Assembly: GCA_022457065.1 (NCBI GenBank)
Contig: JAJGBQ010000004.1
Span: forward strand, 62,001 to 126,000
DNA from: Curvularia sp. ZM96
Taxonomy: Eukaryota; Ascomycota; Dothideomycetes; Pleosporales; Pleosporaceae
Reading direction: 5' to 3'
Length of the DNA: 64,000 bases
Shown here piece by piece: positions 22,151 through 32,346 of the stretch (positions are counted from its first letter, which is position 1; every line of letters begins with the position of its first letter). The translations under genes were made by a program, and so were the position numbers. The notes beneath the pieces are model-generated. The model was not told the DNA's origin and ran no database searches. It saw only the letters and a list, made by a program, of their open reading frames with translations.

Positions 22151-22242
22151 AGTCCGCTTAGTTTAGCTTCGCTAGGGATTTCAATTTACCGAAAGTCCGC
22201 TTAGTTTGGTTTCGCCAGGGATTTCAATTTACCGAGAGTCCG
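22151..22242 (+). repeat. 43-bp direct tandem duplication upstream of the amine oxidase
   Basis: Two units of 43 bp start at 22151 and 22194, each opening AGTCCGCTTAGTTT and closing GGGATTTCAATTTACCGA, with a few substitutions between them. A third unit begins (AGAGTCCGG) and stops. The array ends about 140 bp before the amine oxidase ATG, so it lies in its promoter or leader. Confidence 0.75.
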
Positions 22243-22378
22243 GCCTAAAGAATTACCCTATCGGGCTTCGTCGTTTGGTATTAGACAGCTTCCTGTCGTA
22301 GATTCAATCTATCACTTCTACTCACCATTTTTACAGAACATCATACCAAGTAACGCAGATATCCACGTCCTCGATATA

Positions 22379-23686
22379 ATGTCAAGTCATATCTCAACCT
22401 CAGTTCTCGTCATTGGCGGCGGCATGGCCGGCCTTACAGCCGCCTGCTCTTTGCACGAGCGCAACATCCCCGTTCTTGTACTCGAAGCGAGCAATAGACT
22501 TGGAGGTCGGACCGAGTCCGTAACTACCAAGCTGGGCTCTAGGCTCGGCATTGGCGGTCAATGGATTGGTGCAGGGCATCATCGCCTTGCGTTGCTCGCT
22601 GCACAGGCGCAAGCTACCGTATTTAAGACGCAGAATAGAGGACTGCCGGTGCTGATCTATCGAGGCCGGCGCCTGTCAGTTCTGAGGCCGTCGATCGTAC
22701 TGAGTATTCTTATCATAGGGGTGTTCGATCTACTGTGTCGAATTGGCGTACCGCAAAGTTGGAATGCCGTTTCGATAAAGAAAGCAATTGCGACCGTGGC
22801 GCCAACGACTATCACGCGGAAGTTTTTAGAGGTTCTGATGACGCTTTCATCCGCAACAGAGCTAGCGAAAACGTCGATCTACGCGTTTGCGAAGTCTGTT
22901 CCGCTTTCTGGCGGTCTGATGACGATGCTGAGTGCGCAGGGCGGCGCGCAGGATAGTATCATTGCCGAGTCGATTGGGTCGGTTGTTGAGATGCTTACAA
23001 GTCAACTTGGTGCGGAGAGGGTGCGCATGGTCACAAAGGTTGTTGGCATCGAGCAGACCGAGAATGGAGTCGTGGTGCGAAGTCAGTCTGGAGAAGTGTT
23101 CGAGGCCGCGAAAGTTATTGTTGCAGTGCCTCCGCCCATGCTTAGATCGATCGCGTTTCAGCCATCTCTTCCCGCAGATCGGCTGCAGCTGCAGAAGAAT
23201 ACACAGATGGGCGTCGTGTACAAGGCGGTCGCTGTGTTCAAGACGCCATTCTGGCGGGACCGTTTCGGAGGCGAGTGTATCGTGCTGGACGATCCTCCGC
23301 GCGGTATCTTCGACTCGTCGTCTCCCTCTTCTGATGGGCCAGGGCATATGTGTGTCCTCGTCGGCGGGTCGCCTGCACGCATGCTCGACGACATGACTTC
23401 TCAGGCTCGCATAGAGTTGCTTCTGGGCCCTTTGGTACAATTGCTGGGCTCTGAGATCCTGAGGCCCTCAGAATGGCACGAGAAAGCGTGGCACCAAGAT
23501 GAGTTCTGTGGTGGTGGGTACATGGCTATCCCAAAGATCGGTACCACGGAGGGCCTGATGCCGATGCCATACGAGAGCATTGGCGATGTGCACTGGGCGG
23601 GGACAGAGACAGCGGCAGAGCATTCTGGGTATATCGAGGGTGCTATCGAGTCAGGACAACGTGCTGCGAGAGAGATCGTACTCTAG
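22379..23686 (+). CDS. Flavin-dependent amine oxidase, 435 aa
   Basis: Intact single-exon frame. The N-terminal FAD-binding Rossmann motif is VLVIGGGMAGLTAACSLHER (residues 9-28), followed by VLVLEAS and the amine oxidase signature RLGGRTES. The substrate-domain start IGGQWIGAGHH follows. The C-terminal FAD contact is DVHWAGTETAAEHSGYIEGA, then ESGQRAARE, as in monoamine oxidases. Members oxidise primary amines, polyamines or related metabolites with release of hydrogen peroxide. No signal peptide is present and there is no clear peroxisomal SKL tail (ends EIVL). No pathway neighbours give away the substrate; it sits in a repeat-rich region with a tandem duplication in its upstream region. 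Confidence 0.88.
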   Translation: MSSHISTSVLVIGGGMAGLTAACSLHERNIPVLVLEASNRLGGRTESVTTKLGSRLGIGGQWIGAGHHRLALLAAQAQATVFKTQNRGLPVLIYRGRRLSVLRPSIVLSILIIGVFDLLCRIGVPQSWNAVSIKKAIATVAPTTITRKFLEVLMTLSSATELAKTSIYAFAKSVPLSGGLMTMLSAQGGAQDSIIAESIGSVVEMLTSQLGAERVRMVTKVVGIEQTENGVVVRSQSGEVFEAAKVIVAVPPPMLRSIAFQPSLPADRLQLQKNTQMGVVYKAVAVFKTPFWRDRFGGECIVLDDPPRGIFDSSSPSSDGPGHMCVLVGGSPARMLDDMTSQARIELLLGPLVQLLGSEILRPSEWHEKAWHQDEFCGGGYMAIPKIGTTEGLMPMPYESIGDVHWAGTETAAEHSGYIEGAIESGQRAAREIVL

Positions 23687-25723
23687 TTAATGTCAGTAGC
23701 CTGTCTCTACTGACGTGTTAAGAGGCTTTCTTGGGTGCATGAGTTCCAACAAACAAGCACATACACCATCAAGATCTTGATCAATGGATGTTCTCCATTC
23801 TCAAATGCAAAGTGAAATACTGAGTGCCCACTTGATTCGCAATAGTCGAGAATACGTAAACATTCCACATGATGCTCTTAGGGCGGTCAAAGTCCTGCTG
23901 TCAAGACGGAAATCACTATGAAAATCACCCCTTTGACATCGATCACCGTCGCCCATATCGATACCGCGCACTGCAGCCGCTTGAGTAAAGTCAAGTTCCT
24001 CTCTTTGTTCTTGTTCTGCGTCCAGTTAGGGTTGTGGAAGATGTCACAACAGACCAGATGTTCACACACTTAAGGCAAGCTTGGCGGATGCATATGACGA
24101 CGTTAAAGAGTATAGAATCATCCAACGAGAGGCTCAGGATTCCAGGAATCTTGGCGTTGGGGGATACATTCTCAACGCTTCCGTTTGCGTAGCCTTTACA
24201 TAGCCTATCTGTTGAATCCTAGTAAATTTCAGTAGTTCAAGTCAACAATTACTTGAACAAGCCTTAAGGGAGTGAATTGATACCGATGTTTAATAAGGTG
24301 ATTGATTGACCAAATCAAAATGCTAGGGATACAGCTGCAATCCTACGGCATTGCAGTTGTCCTCCGCCATTACCTAACAGGGAATATTGCCATCGTTACG
24401 AAACCAGAATCAAATGTTTTCTCTCCAGAACCCGCAGACGATACAGCCATGGTACAATTGATAAGGGGAAATAGAAGTAAGCAACAAGTGGCGTATCCCT
24501 TTGCAACGTATCGCACGAATGTAGCACGTAAGTGATGTAATTAGCCTTATTGATAATCAGCTCGATTAGTGATTAGGGGAGCAGTAGATTCATACTATTA
24601 ATCATTTGATATTAATCCTTAGTATCTAGCTAAAGGGGAAAACAGCTCGTGTAGGTCATATCATCCTAGTCCAGCATGTGTATCCTTAGGTCCTAAACCT
24701 TACAATTAAATCCTGCGGGTGCCTTCTTTTTGAATATATCTATCTATAATACTAGACCTAGACCAAACCTACGAGCTTTACTAAGGATGCAGATTTTACA
24801 ACTATTATTCCAAACAGAACTAATACCGCTTATGAACATAGTAATATAGATTAAGTAAATCGTTTTACAAGATAATGTGCAAGCAAGGTTGTAGAGTGGT
24901 AGGACGATAGACTAAAAACAGGACCTAATGCCTTACAGTCTTACAGTGTTCCAAGTATACTCCTCTATAATTCAACGACAAGACCTGCAAGACTTTCCAA
25001 CCACACAGTTAGTAAATACACAACCGCAAGGTTCGTGTCCAACCTAACTATATTCTTACATCTCCAATACAATCTCCAGACTACGCAATGTACCCCGTAG
25101 CACTTTTGCTATTAGTACTAATGCTATAGGCTAAACCCTACGTACAGACCAGTTTTTTTGGCACTTTTTCTAGAGCATCTAGGAAACTAATATATATATA
25201 AGGTTAGCTATTACTCCCCCAAGTCTACTATAAAAGATTTAGAAATTGCAGAAACTAATAGACGTATACCTAGTGCACGTCTAGTTTTAATTGTATTAAT
25301 TATTAAGTTTGTTAAGAGCAAAGAAACTAACTCTAAAGTTTTAATGAAACTGACTCGAAATGTCTGTACGTCAAAATTGACTTTGGTGAGGATTTCAATG
25401 AAACCAACTCAGTTTCTTTGTGTTATAGAGTGAGGGTTAGTAGTAATAACTAGAGTTAGTAGTAGTTAATACATAGAGCTTCCCGCATAGACTAAATGCT
25501 AATATCTACTAATAACTGTTCATCTTAATATATCTAGCAATTCTATTAATTTTGGATGCTATTCTAACCTTAATGCTAGTACCTATATAAACCTGCGGGA
25601 TTAAGGTCCGCAAACTTGCCAAGAAATCTAGGATTAAGGATAGGGTCTCCTTCTAATGCACAGACCCTATACGTATTTGGTATTCGACAAGCAGTACAGG
25701 ACTAATGGACATTTGGTGCCCAT
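23687..25723. other. Long A/T-rich intergenic region
   Basis: About 2 kb without a supported gene. It contains a weakly related copy of family B tail sequence at about 25130-25205 (CAGACCAGTTTTTTTGGCA...CTAATATATATATA, compare 22060-22100 and 5180-5230). A GTGAGGATTTCAATGAAACC element near 25386 is loosely similar to the GGGATTTCAATTTACC motif of the tandem duplication. Confidence 0.4.
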
Positions 25724-25808
25724 TTAGCAATTGCCCTTGTTAGGATCAGCCCTAGATGCCAACAAATTAGTCCCACTTTCCACAAACGCACCACCACACG
25801 ACGAAGGT

Positions 25809-25839
<31 letters not shown>

Positions 25840-26228
25840 AAAAGTACTTACCTGTAAAGCCAATTATAAACTATTTTTTCATCCCCCTTAGGACAAGCCC
25901 TGATACGGTCTCCAAGCCCCTTGTAGCATTGGTTGGCACTAAGGGTGCCTCCACCCATCGCCTGAATAGTCAACTTCACGCTTCTGTTGCCACCAATGTT
26001 GTAGCACTTGACGGCGCTTTGACCCCCTTGGTAATAGCCCTGGAGGGGCCCGCTGCAGGCGGAGCGAGCAGCGTCCAGAGCGCGGTCTTTGTTGCCGTAA
26101 CCTACACCAGATTGAAAGCATCCGGCGCGCTTCTCTATGGACTGTAGTTCTTCGGCAGCGGGGAGCGAGGCTGCGGACGCCACGCCAAGGTAGCTGATAG
26201 CAAGAACGAGGTAGGTCGAGAGCTTCAT
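25724..26228 (-). CDS. Small secreted six-cysteine protein, 134 aa, effector candidate
   Basis: Two exons: 26228-25852 and 25751-25724. Without splicing the frame stops right at the donor (AG|GTAAGT); splicing adds ADPNKGNC and a stop, supplying a final cysteine. Residues 1-19 form a signal peptide (MKLSTYLVLAISYLGVASA). EKR at 32-34 is a likely Kex2 site, giving a mature protein of about 100 residues that begins AGCFQSG. The mature part has six cysteines (three possible disulfides) and the blocks YGNKDRALDAARSACSG, CYNIGGNRSVKLTIQ and ANQCYKGLGDRIRACPKG. I recognise this as a style of uncharacterised fungal secreted proteins ending ADPNxGxC, function unknown. The intron holds a long AAG/CTT microsatellite. 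Confidence 0.8.
25809..25842. repeat. AAG/CTT trinucleotide microsatellite inside an intron
   Basis: A run of about eleven AAG (GAA) triplets on the + strand lies immediately beyond the donor of the intron of the secreted-protein gene. On the coding strand it forms a polypyrimidine CTT tract. Confidence 0.9.
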
Positions 26229-26354
26229 TTTTGAGTAATGGGAGTGGGAATAATAGATTGGACAACTGTGTCTTCTTGTGTTTGCTTGTTGTTGATGGTG
26301 ATGAAGAGGCTGGTGACCTGGTGTCGAACGAACTTGAAGGGGCGAGTCGCGCCC

Positions 26355-26363
26355 TTTTATATA
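26355..26363 (-). promoter_or_regulatory. TATA box of the secreted-protein gene
   Basis: Minus-strand TATATAAAA located 127 bp upstream of the ATG at 26228, a normal distance for a fungal secreted-protein promoter. Confidence 0.5.
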
Positions 26364-26786
26364 GACGTACTAGTACCTTTTACTGAATCATGTAAAGAGC
26401 GCTTAGTTACTCAAGTAGAAAAAAACGTAGTCAAGCGTTGTGGCATGAGACCAGCACGTGTGGTTACTTACTTGCCTAGGCCGTGCTTGATACTCCGGTC
26501 TTCTGATATGGAATATAAATAACTGATTGTTTAGGTAGGTCTTCGTATTCCGGTCCTCGTAAGTGGTATCTGAGCATTTGATTGGTTTGCTCGGGTAGAA
26601 AAGTGGGGGGGTCTTTGACGCCAGAGACTTATGAGTATGTTGAGTACTCGTTTAGGTTAGTTCCCTTTACTTCGGCCCCTGTTTTGGCCCCCCGTCTTGG
26701 TACCCGTCTTGGTACCCGACCATATTATTCTGTCGCACGTGTTGGTGCAATCAAAATCTCCTTACACCAACTCCCAGCAATATCTA

Positions 26787-27130
26787 TGGCCCTCCTCCCG
26801 CTTCTGCTGCCTGAACATTGCTTACTCTTGTAGCTTTGCCTTTTGACACTAATAGACCAGCCTCTGCTTCTAGCGCGGTACTCTTTCGCTTCCGGCCACG
26901 TCTTACGGTACTTGTGGAGACTGTGGCTTCTGCTGTCTCCTGCGCAGTATTTTTGCCTTTCTAGTCACGCTTCTCTTTACCTTTAGCTTTAGCCTTAGCT
27001 TCTTTGGCCGCGGCTTCTTCCGCTCGCTTTAGCCGTTTGTTTTGGAGATGCTTATAGCTAAACACTTACCTAGCCCCCTTCTCAAGTATGTTGGCTCTAG
27101 TTAATCGTTGGGGCTTAGCTTCGTTGTTGA
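26787..27130 (-). pseudogene. Fot1/pogo-like DDE transposase C-terminal relic
   Basis: On the minus strand this reads VNNEAKPQRLTRANILEKG, a stop, SYKHLQNKRLKRAEEAAAKE, AKAKAKGKEKRD, a stop, then VRRGRKRKSTALEAEAG. The basic KRKS tail after a lysine/alanine-rich helix is characteristic of the C-terminal end of Fot1-family transposases. The catalytic core and terminal inverted repeats were not found. Stops confirm decay. Confidence 0.5.
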
Positions 27131-28233
27131 CTACCGTTAAGAGTTAAATGTGGTTTTGCTAAAGAGCACTCTTAGTCAAGAATAACTAGGTGGCTTTAGC
27201 GAGTTTTAGTAAGTGTCGTTGCAAGTTCTGCTTGCTTGTTTTGTTAAGAGAATAGGCGTTCTTTTTTAGAATAAGATCTTGTAGCAATATAAGGCTAATT
27301 GTCGTTCGCTTCACGCGCGCACCTCTATGGTTTCGTTTGTCATCCTTAAAATACCATAATAATTACTATTATGATTTATATCGTCTACTCTAGTTAGTGC
27401 TGTGGTCTTGTAGTATCTACACCCTTACACTAGCGACTTTCTATTCCCACAACTATAGCAACAATATCATTGTAGTTACTTCTCGCGAAAGCTCGCAACA
27501 GTGCTTCACCTAACATATAAATTAATGCTTAGTCTGTAATAGTTGTACATGTTTGTAAGACGCAAATAAAGCAAAATGATAGAAATAACAAGAGGACTCA
27601 GTGAGTACAGTTCCCTCAAAGAGAATACAAGAAAGGCGACAAGTGCGTCGTGGCTGTTCCCAGATGTAACGTCGCATTTAGTTGCCATCTTCTAATTAAC
27701 AATCGCATGCTCATCTATAGAGTTACATTCAAATAAAGTAATTGGTGTGCTAGGTTAGCCCTCATGACCCTTATGACAGCTGACTCGTGTCATACTTTTA
27801 TTGGGCTACCGTGAAGTTACACAAAACGCTAGCGTCGCAAGCGATCATCGCATTGAGTCCTTAACACAGTAGGTCTGAATGATCAAATTTATTACTATTT
27901 ACGTATTGAGTAGCATACGATGATCGAATTGTGACGTGTAGGGCAAAAGATCACCCGCGGCATACTCTTAGGTAGTGATGAACTGCATGGCAAAGGTCCC
28001 CGATTGGCCTTTTTACACTGAACCCTAACCTACCACATTCCATGTCCAGTCTACCATCTACGTAATATATTGTTCTGCTACATCATACGGACACCTGCAG
28101 CCCCATTCTTCTATATATACAGCCCAGTAGAGTTAAGATCGGTTATTCTCCACAGCTACCATTTTATCTTAAACACAACTTAATACACCTAATCATATAC
28201 CCTAACCCTGTTCCCAGACGTTTCTCGCTCAAG
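27131..28233. other. Intergenic region with the NRPS-like promoter
   Basis: No gene was recognised. The last 150 bp contain the core promoter of the NRPS-like gene (see TATA box). Confidence 0.4.
28112..28119 (+). promoter_or_regulatory. TATA box of the NRPS-like gene
   Basis: TATATATA 115 bp upstream of the ATG at 28234, followed by a C/A-rich leader without upstream ATGs in frame. Confidence 0.45.
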
Positions 28234-31200
28234 ATGCAAAGCAAGAATTTATATAACGCATTTAATGACCAGGTTGTGAGATCTCCAGGTGCCCCAGCTG
28301 TGAACGAAGGTGATACTTGCCTTTCGTACAAGCAACTGAAGTACCTTGCGGAGTCTGTCGCTCAGCTATTGCTCGATCAGGGGCTGGAAGAAAATGAAGT
28401 AGTTGGAATTCGGTATGGTCCAGGGGTTCATCAAATTGTTTGTCAAATCGGCGTCAGTTTAGCCAATGGCGTCAGTTTTCCCATTGACCCGAGCCTTCCA
28501 GAGGCTCGTATTGAACAACTCTTGAGGCAAGCTAGAGTACGATACGCTTTTTCTCACGATGGGTTCGAAGGCTATGTCGAAACACCTGCTCAGATTGATT
28601 TAGTCTCAGAAGGATCCAGCTCGCTCAAGCTTCATCAGTCCACAACTACGGAGGAGCCGAACAGTGTAGACGGCAAAGTAACTCACATCCTCCACACTTC
28701 TGGTACGACTGGCAAGCCGAAACTGGTACAGATCACCGGAGCTGCCATCATGCACCTCGCATCATCCACCGACGTAACGCCCCTGCGATCCAACGACAAA
28801 ACACTATGTCTCAACAATCCCAGCTTCGATCTATCTCTCTTCGAGGTTTGGGTCTCACTCCTTGCAGGAGCAGAGATTGTCGTTGCACCAAAGACAGTAA
28901 CACTTGACGGCTCCGAGTTACAGGATTTCCTTTCCCAGAAGGGTGCTACAGTCGGGTTTTTATCTACGAGTCATTTCCATCTAGTTGCATTCAACTATCC
29001 TCAGGCTTTCTCTAGCTTGAGGTTGCTGCTCGTAGCAGGTTCTGCGCTAAATCCGGCTGCGATCAAAAACGTTCTCAGAAACAATCCGCCTCAGCAGGTA
29101 TGGAATGCATATGGTCCGACGGAGGCGACAACTTTTGTGACGCTTCATCTATTAGATCATCAAGAAGCAGAAATGACTCAAGTTGCAATTGGAAAAGCCG
29201 TCGGAGACATGCAAGTGATACTGCTGGACAAAGATGGTCGAAGAATTACAACAGAGGAGGAGCTCGGAGAAATCTATATCAGTGGTCCAGGGCTCTCCAT
29301 TGGGTACCTGAATGGCACTGAAGAAGACCAACGAAGATTTCTGAATACTTCTACCACCTCTGGCTCCGAAGAAAATCGGCCTCCATTGTTCAAAACAGGA
29401 GACTTGGGTTATTTCAGGAAAGAAGCATCAGGAGTTCTCGTCTATGTTGGTCGAAATGACCGACAGATCAAGCACAACAACTACAGGGTAGAGCCCAGCG
29501 AGATCGAGTCAACTTTCATACAGAGCCAGATGGTCCAGGATGTTTGTGTTCTCCAAGTCAAAGCTTCAGATACCAAGTCCGGGCTGCTACTTGTGGCCTG
29601 CGTTTTATCACAGGAGGATGACATAAACAGAATTACGAATCTACGGGAATACGCATCAAAACACTTGCCAGCGTACATGGTTCCTGACCAAATCATCTCC
29701 CTCAAAGAATTTCCACTGAACTCCCGTGGGAAGATTGATTACGCCGCTCTCGAAAGCGAAGTTAGTAAGAAGCTCCTTAGGAACAACACAGCCACTCAAA
29801 GTGATGCGCGGAGCATGCTTGAACAAATCTGGAGAGATGTTCTGGGCATACATGCAGCGCATGAAGATGACGACTTCTTTGACCTAGGCGCCACATCTCT
29901 GCAGGCTGCTGATTTGACTGTAAAGATCCGGCAAACCTTCGGGAAGTCTATCAGCTTACAGAATCTCTACGATAATTCACGTTTTGGGGAAACACTTCAG
30001 TTTATCGAGTCCGCAAAGAATGGGGAAGCTACCGAGAAAATCGCGCTGATCGAGCGACTGAAGACTGACTCATGTTTGGCTGATGACATACTACCCTCAA
30101 GTGGTTCCACTCCAACAGCTACTGGGCCTGAGGAGGCGCATGTTTTCTTGACGGGTGCAACGGGCTTCCTTGGGTCATATTTCCTGAGGCACCTCTCTTG
30201 CACTGTGTCTACCAAGTCGCGGGTTACATGTTTAATCAGGTCGAAGAACAACCTCTCCGCAAATGCCCGTCTACGAGAAGCGCTTAGGAAATATGACCTT
30301 TGGGACGACAACATTGAAGAACACATCAGTGTGATGGATGGTGACCTTGCAACGCACCACTTTGGCCTGGCGGATGAAGAATACAATCGCCTCGCCAGAT
30401 CCGTTAGCGTGATATACCATTTTGGCGCACATGTCAACTTTTGCCAGCCTTACCAATCGCACTTCGAGGCGAACGTACTTGGCACCAAAAATATCTTGGA
30501 TTTTGCCAGCATTGGTCTGCCCAAAACTATCCATTATGCATCAACGATTGATGCGTGGGGAGCAACCGGTCTTGTAAACGGGACAAAATCGCTGCTCGAA
30601 GACGAGGCTTTGGAACCACATATCCAAGGCCCATTACACGACACCGGCTATTCTCAGAGCCAATGGGTGGCTGAGAGTTTGATGCGCCGTGCACGTGATC
30701 GTGGCTTCCTCGTCTCGATATATCGCTTGGGAACCGTAATTTGCGACAGCGAGCGAGGTGCTGGCAATCCCAACGATTTCTTTGCACGGGTTGCGATGGG
30801 TAGTGCAAAGGTGGGCTTCTTTCCACTGATTAAAGACTTGCGATGGGAGTACGTCACCGTCGACTATGCATGCGCTGCTATCTACCACATTTCACGTTCA
30901 CCTTCGAACGTTGGACGATCTTATAGCATCGTCTCACCGGATCCGAAACAATCAGTCAGTTTAGAGAGAACTGGGAAGCTCCTTCAAGAAGCCGGTTATC
31001 CTGTCGAAATGGTCTCCTACCAGGAATGGGTGAAAGCCGTAAGCGAGGACGAGAACCTCAATAACAGTCCTTTGTTAGCACTGATGCCTCTCCTCCGCGA
31101 GCCAGTTCTAGGAGAACTCACTCGTTTTGAGACGAGCCAGAAAACGCCGATTTATCGAACCAACAATACGGAGAAGGCATTAGCAGATACTGCCAACATA

Positions 31201-31278
31201 ATTTATGTCCCGCTTAGCGCAGAGATGTTTCGTAGGATGTTCCATTTCTGGGTCAGGAAAGGGTATTATTCCACATAA
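28234..31278 (+). CDS. NRPS-like A-T-R protein (adenylation, carrier, reductase), 1014 aa
   Basis: Single exon. The adenylation domain (about 10-520) shows LHTSGTTGKPKLV, FDLSLFEVW, NAYGPTE, FKTGDLG, GRNDRQIKHNNYRVEPSEIE and PLNSRGKIDY. The carrier motif DDDFFDLGATSLQAAD puts the phosphopantetheine serine at 555. The C-terminal thioester reductase begins TGATGFLG at 640-647 (NADPH binding). There is no condensation domain, so the enzyme likely activates one acid and reduces it to an aldehyde or alcohol. A hand-aligned specificity code is D-L-F-F-L-A-A-T-F-K, whose substrate I cannot assign. The SDR-type motif reads YSQSQ at 806-810, with Gln where the catalytic Lys is expected. It is 5.6 kb from the polyketide regulator, so cluster membership is uncertain. 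Confidence 0.9.
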   Translation: MQSKNLYNAFNDQVVRSPGAPAVNEGDTCLSYKQLKYLAESVAQLLLDQGLEENEVVGIRYGPGVHQIVCQIGVSLANGVSFPIDPSLPEARIEQLLRQARVRYAFSHDGFEGYVETPAQIDLVSEGSSSLKLHQSTTTEEPNSVDGKVTHILHTSGTTGKPKLVQITGAAIMHLASSTDVTPLRSNDKTLCLNNPSFDLSLFEVWVSLLAGAEIVVAPKTVTLDGSELQDFLSQKGATVGFLSTSHFHLVAFNYPQAFSSLRLLLVAGSALNPAAIKNVLRNNPPQQVWNAYGPTEATTFVTLHLLDHQEAEMTQVAIGKAVGDMQVILLDKDGRRITTEEELGEIYISGPGLSIGYLNGTEEDQRRFLNTSTTSGSEENRPPLFKTGDLGYFRKEASGVLVYVGRNDRQIKHNNYRVEPSEIESTFIQSQMVQDVCVLQVKASDTKSGLLLVACVLSQEDDINRITNLREYASKHLPAYMVPDQIISLKEFPLNSRGKIDYAALESEVSKKLLRNNTATQSDARSMLEQIWRDVLGIHAAHEDDDFFDLGATSLQAADLTVKIRQTFGKSISLQNLYDNSRFGETLQFIESAKNGEATEKIALIERLKTDSCLADDILPSSGSTPTATGPEEAHVFLTGATGFLGSYFLRHLSCTVSTKSRVTCLIRSKNNLSANARLREALRKYDLWDDNIEEHISVMDGDLATHHFGLADEEYNRLARSVSVIYHFGAHVNFCQPYQSHFEANVLGTKNILDFASIGLPKTIHYASTIDAWGATGLVNGTKSLLEDEALEPHIQGPLHDTGYSQSQWVAESLMRRARDRGFLVSIYRLGTVICDSERGAGNPNDFFARVAMGSAKVGFFPLIKDLRWEYVTVDYACAAIYHISRSPSNVGRSYSIVSPDPKQSVSLERTGKLLQEAGYPVEMVSYQEWVKAVSEDENLNNSPLLALMPLLREPVLGELTRFETSQKTPIYRTNNTEKALADTANIIYVPLSAEMFRRMFHFWVRKGYYST

Positions 31279-32346
31279 GTTGGGAACATAACCTAGTTGT
31301 GTAAAAATTGGAACATTATACCGTTCTATAGCGACCACCCTATATACCTGTATATACGTAGCTGCGAGTTTCGCGCTACTATTGGGGAGACCAAAATGGA
31401 CTTTTTCAGTCACCCACTATGCTACAACACCCTCTGGGGCCCATAATGGGATCAACTTGGGGTTAAGTCAACCCTAACGCTCAGCCTAACTAGTACGGGT
31501 TTGGGGGGTCAAGATGGCTAAATGCGGACGGAAACCCTAACGCTAAGCCTATTTTGGCACGGTTCGGACTCTAACCCGCGCCCCATATTAGTTAGACGCC
31601 ACTGTTGTCGGTAGAGCTTCATTAGCAACCTATCAGCTAGCAAATTATCCTCGTAGACCATGTGCGAGTGTCAACTTGTTGGCTTCGATGACTGTTGGCC
31701 AAATCTTATTAATCAATATCTGTTGATCTTCTTGGGCATAGTCCCTCAGTTCTTCGAGTTCCATGTGGCGCGCACTAGCGGGCCTCGACTTCCCGCTAAT
31801 GAAGCCGGACGCACACTACCATCGCCAGATTTCTTGGCACACCGAATCATCGAGACCTTCATGCGCATACACAGGCCTGAGCTGAGGGCTGTCTAGAACA
31901 GGCGATTTCCAGAGCTGGATTGTCTATTGTGATAACGACTGGAAAACCCTGGGTGTGGTACCCGAAAGCGCATCTGGACTCAGATTTGCAGATCAACAAG
32001 CGTGTTGATCGACGGCAGCATGCGGGGACAACAGTCTCACGGTGGCGATAACATTCAGCTGTGATCGATAAATAGCGATGCCATTCCGAGACCCATAAAG
32101 ATTGATTCACTTAAGTACTTCTTCGACATTGCTATAGCCCAACCTGTCTTCATTCTCATCGTTGCTGACACATCGTCCAAAGCTCACGCAGTATTGCTTG
32201 ATCGCTGCTCCAGCCTTTTGCCCCAGAAAAATCAAGACCCACCCCTAAGGTATACACTATTTCTCAAACAGTTCTTACCATGGACTAACACTTATGTCTT
32301 TAGGGTGTAGTACAACTCATAAAACCCTAACTTCTATCACTGGAAG
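31279..32346. other. Intergenic region, no gene recognised
   Basis: Two imperfect copies of an AACCCTAACGCT-AGCCTA element lie at about 31468 and 31540, within sequence that otherwise shows no coding signal. The right end is the leader of the 408-residue protein gene. Confidence 0.4.

Noticed and set aside
22862..23440. 192-aa minus-strand frame in the amine oxidase
   Set aside because: Antisense shadow of a well-supported flavoenzyme gene; no domain content.
24302..24535. 77-aa frame in the long intergenic region
   Set aside because: Short, A/T-rich surroundings, no start context or family resemblance.
31460..31560. AACCCTAAC elements as telomere-like repeats
   Set aside because: Only isolated copies within unique sequence; no tandem CCCTAA array here or at the window ends.
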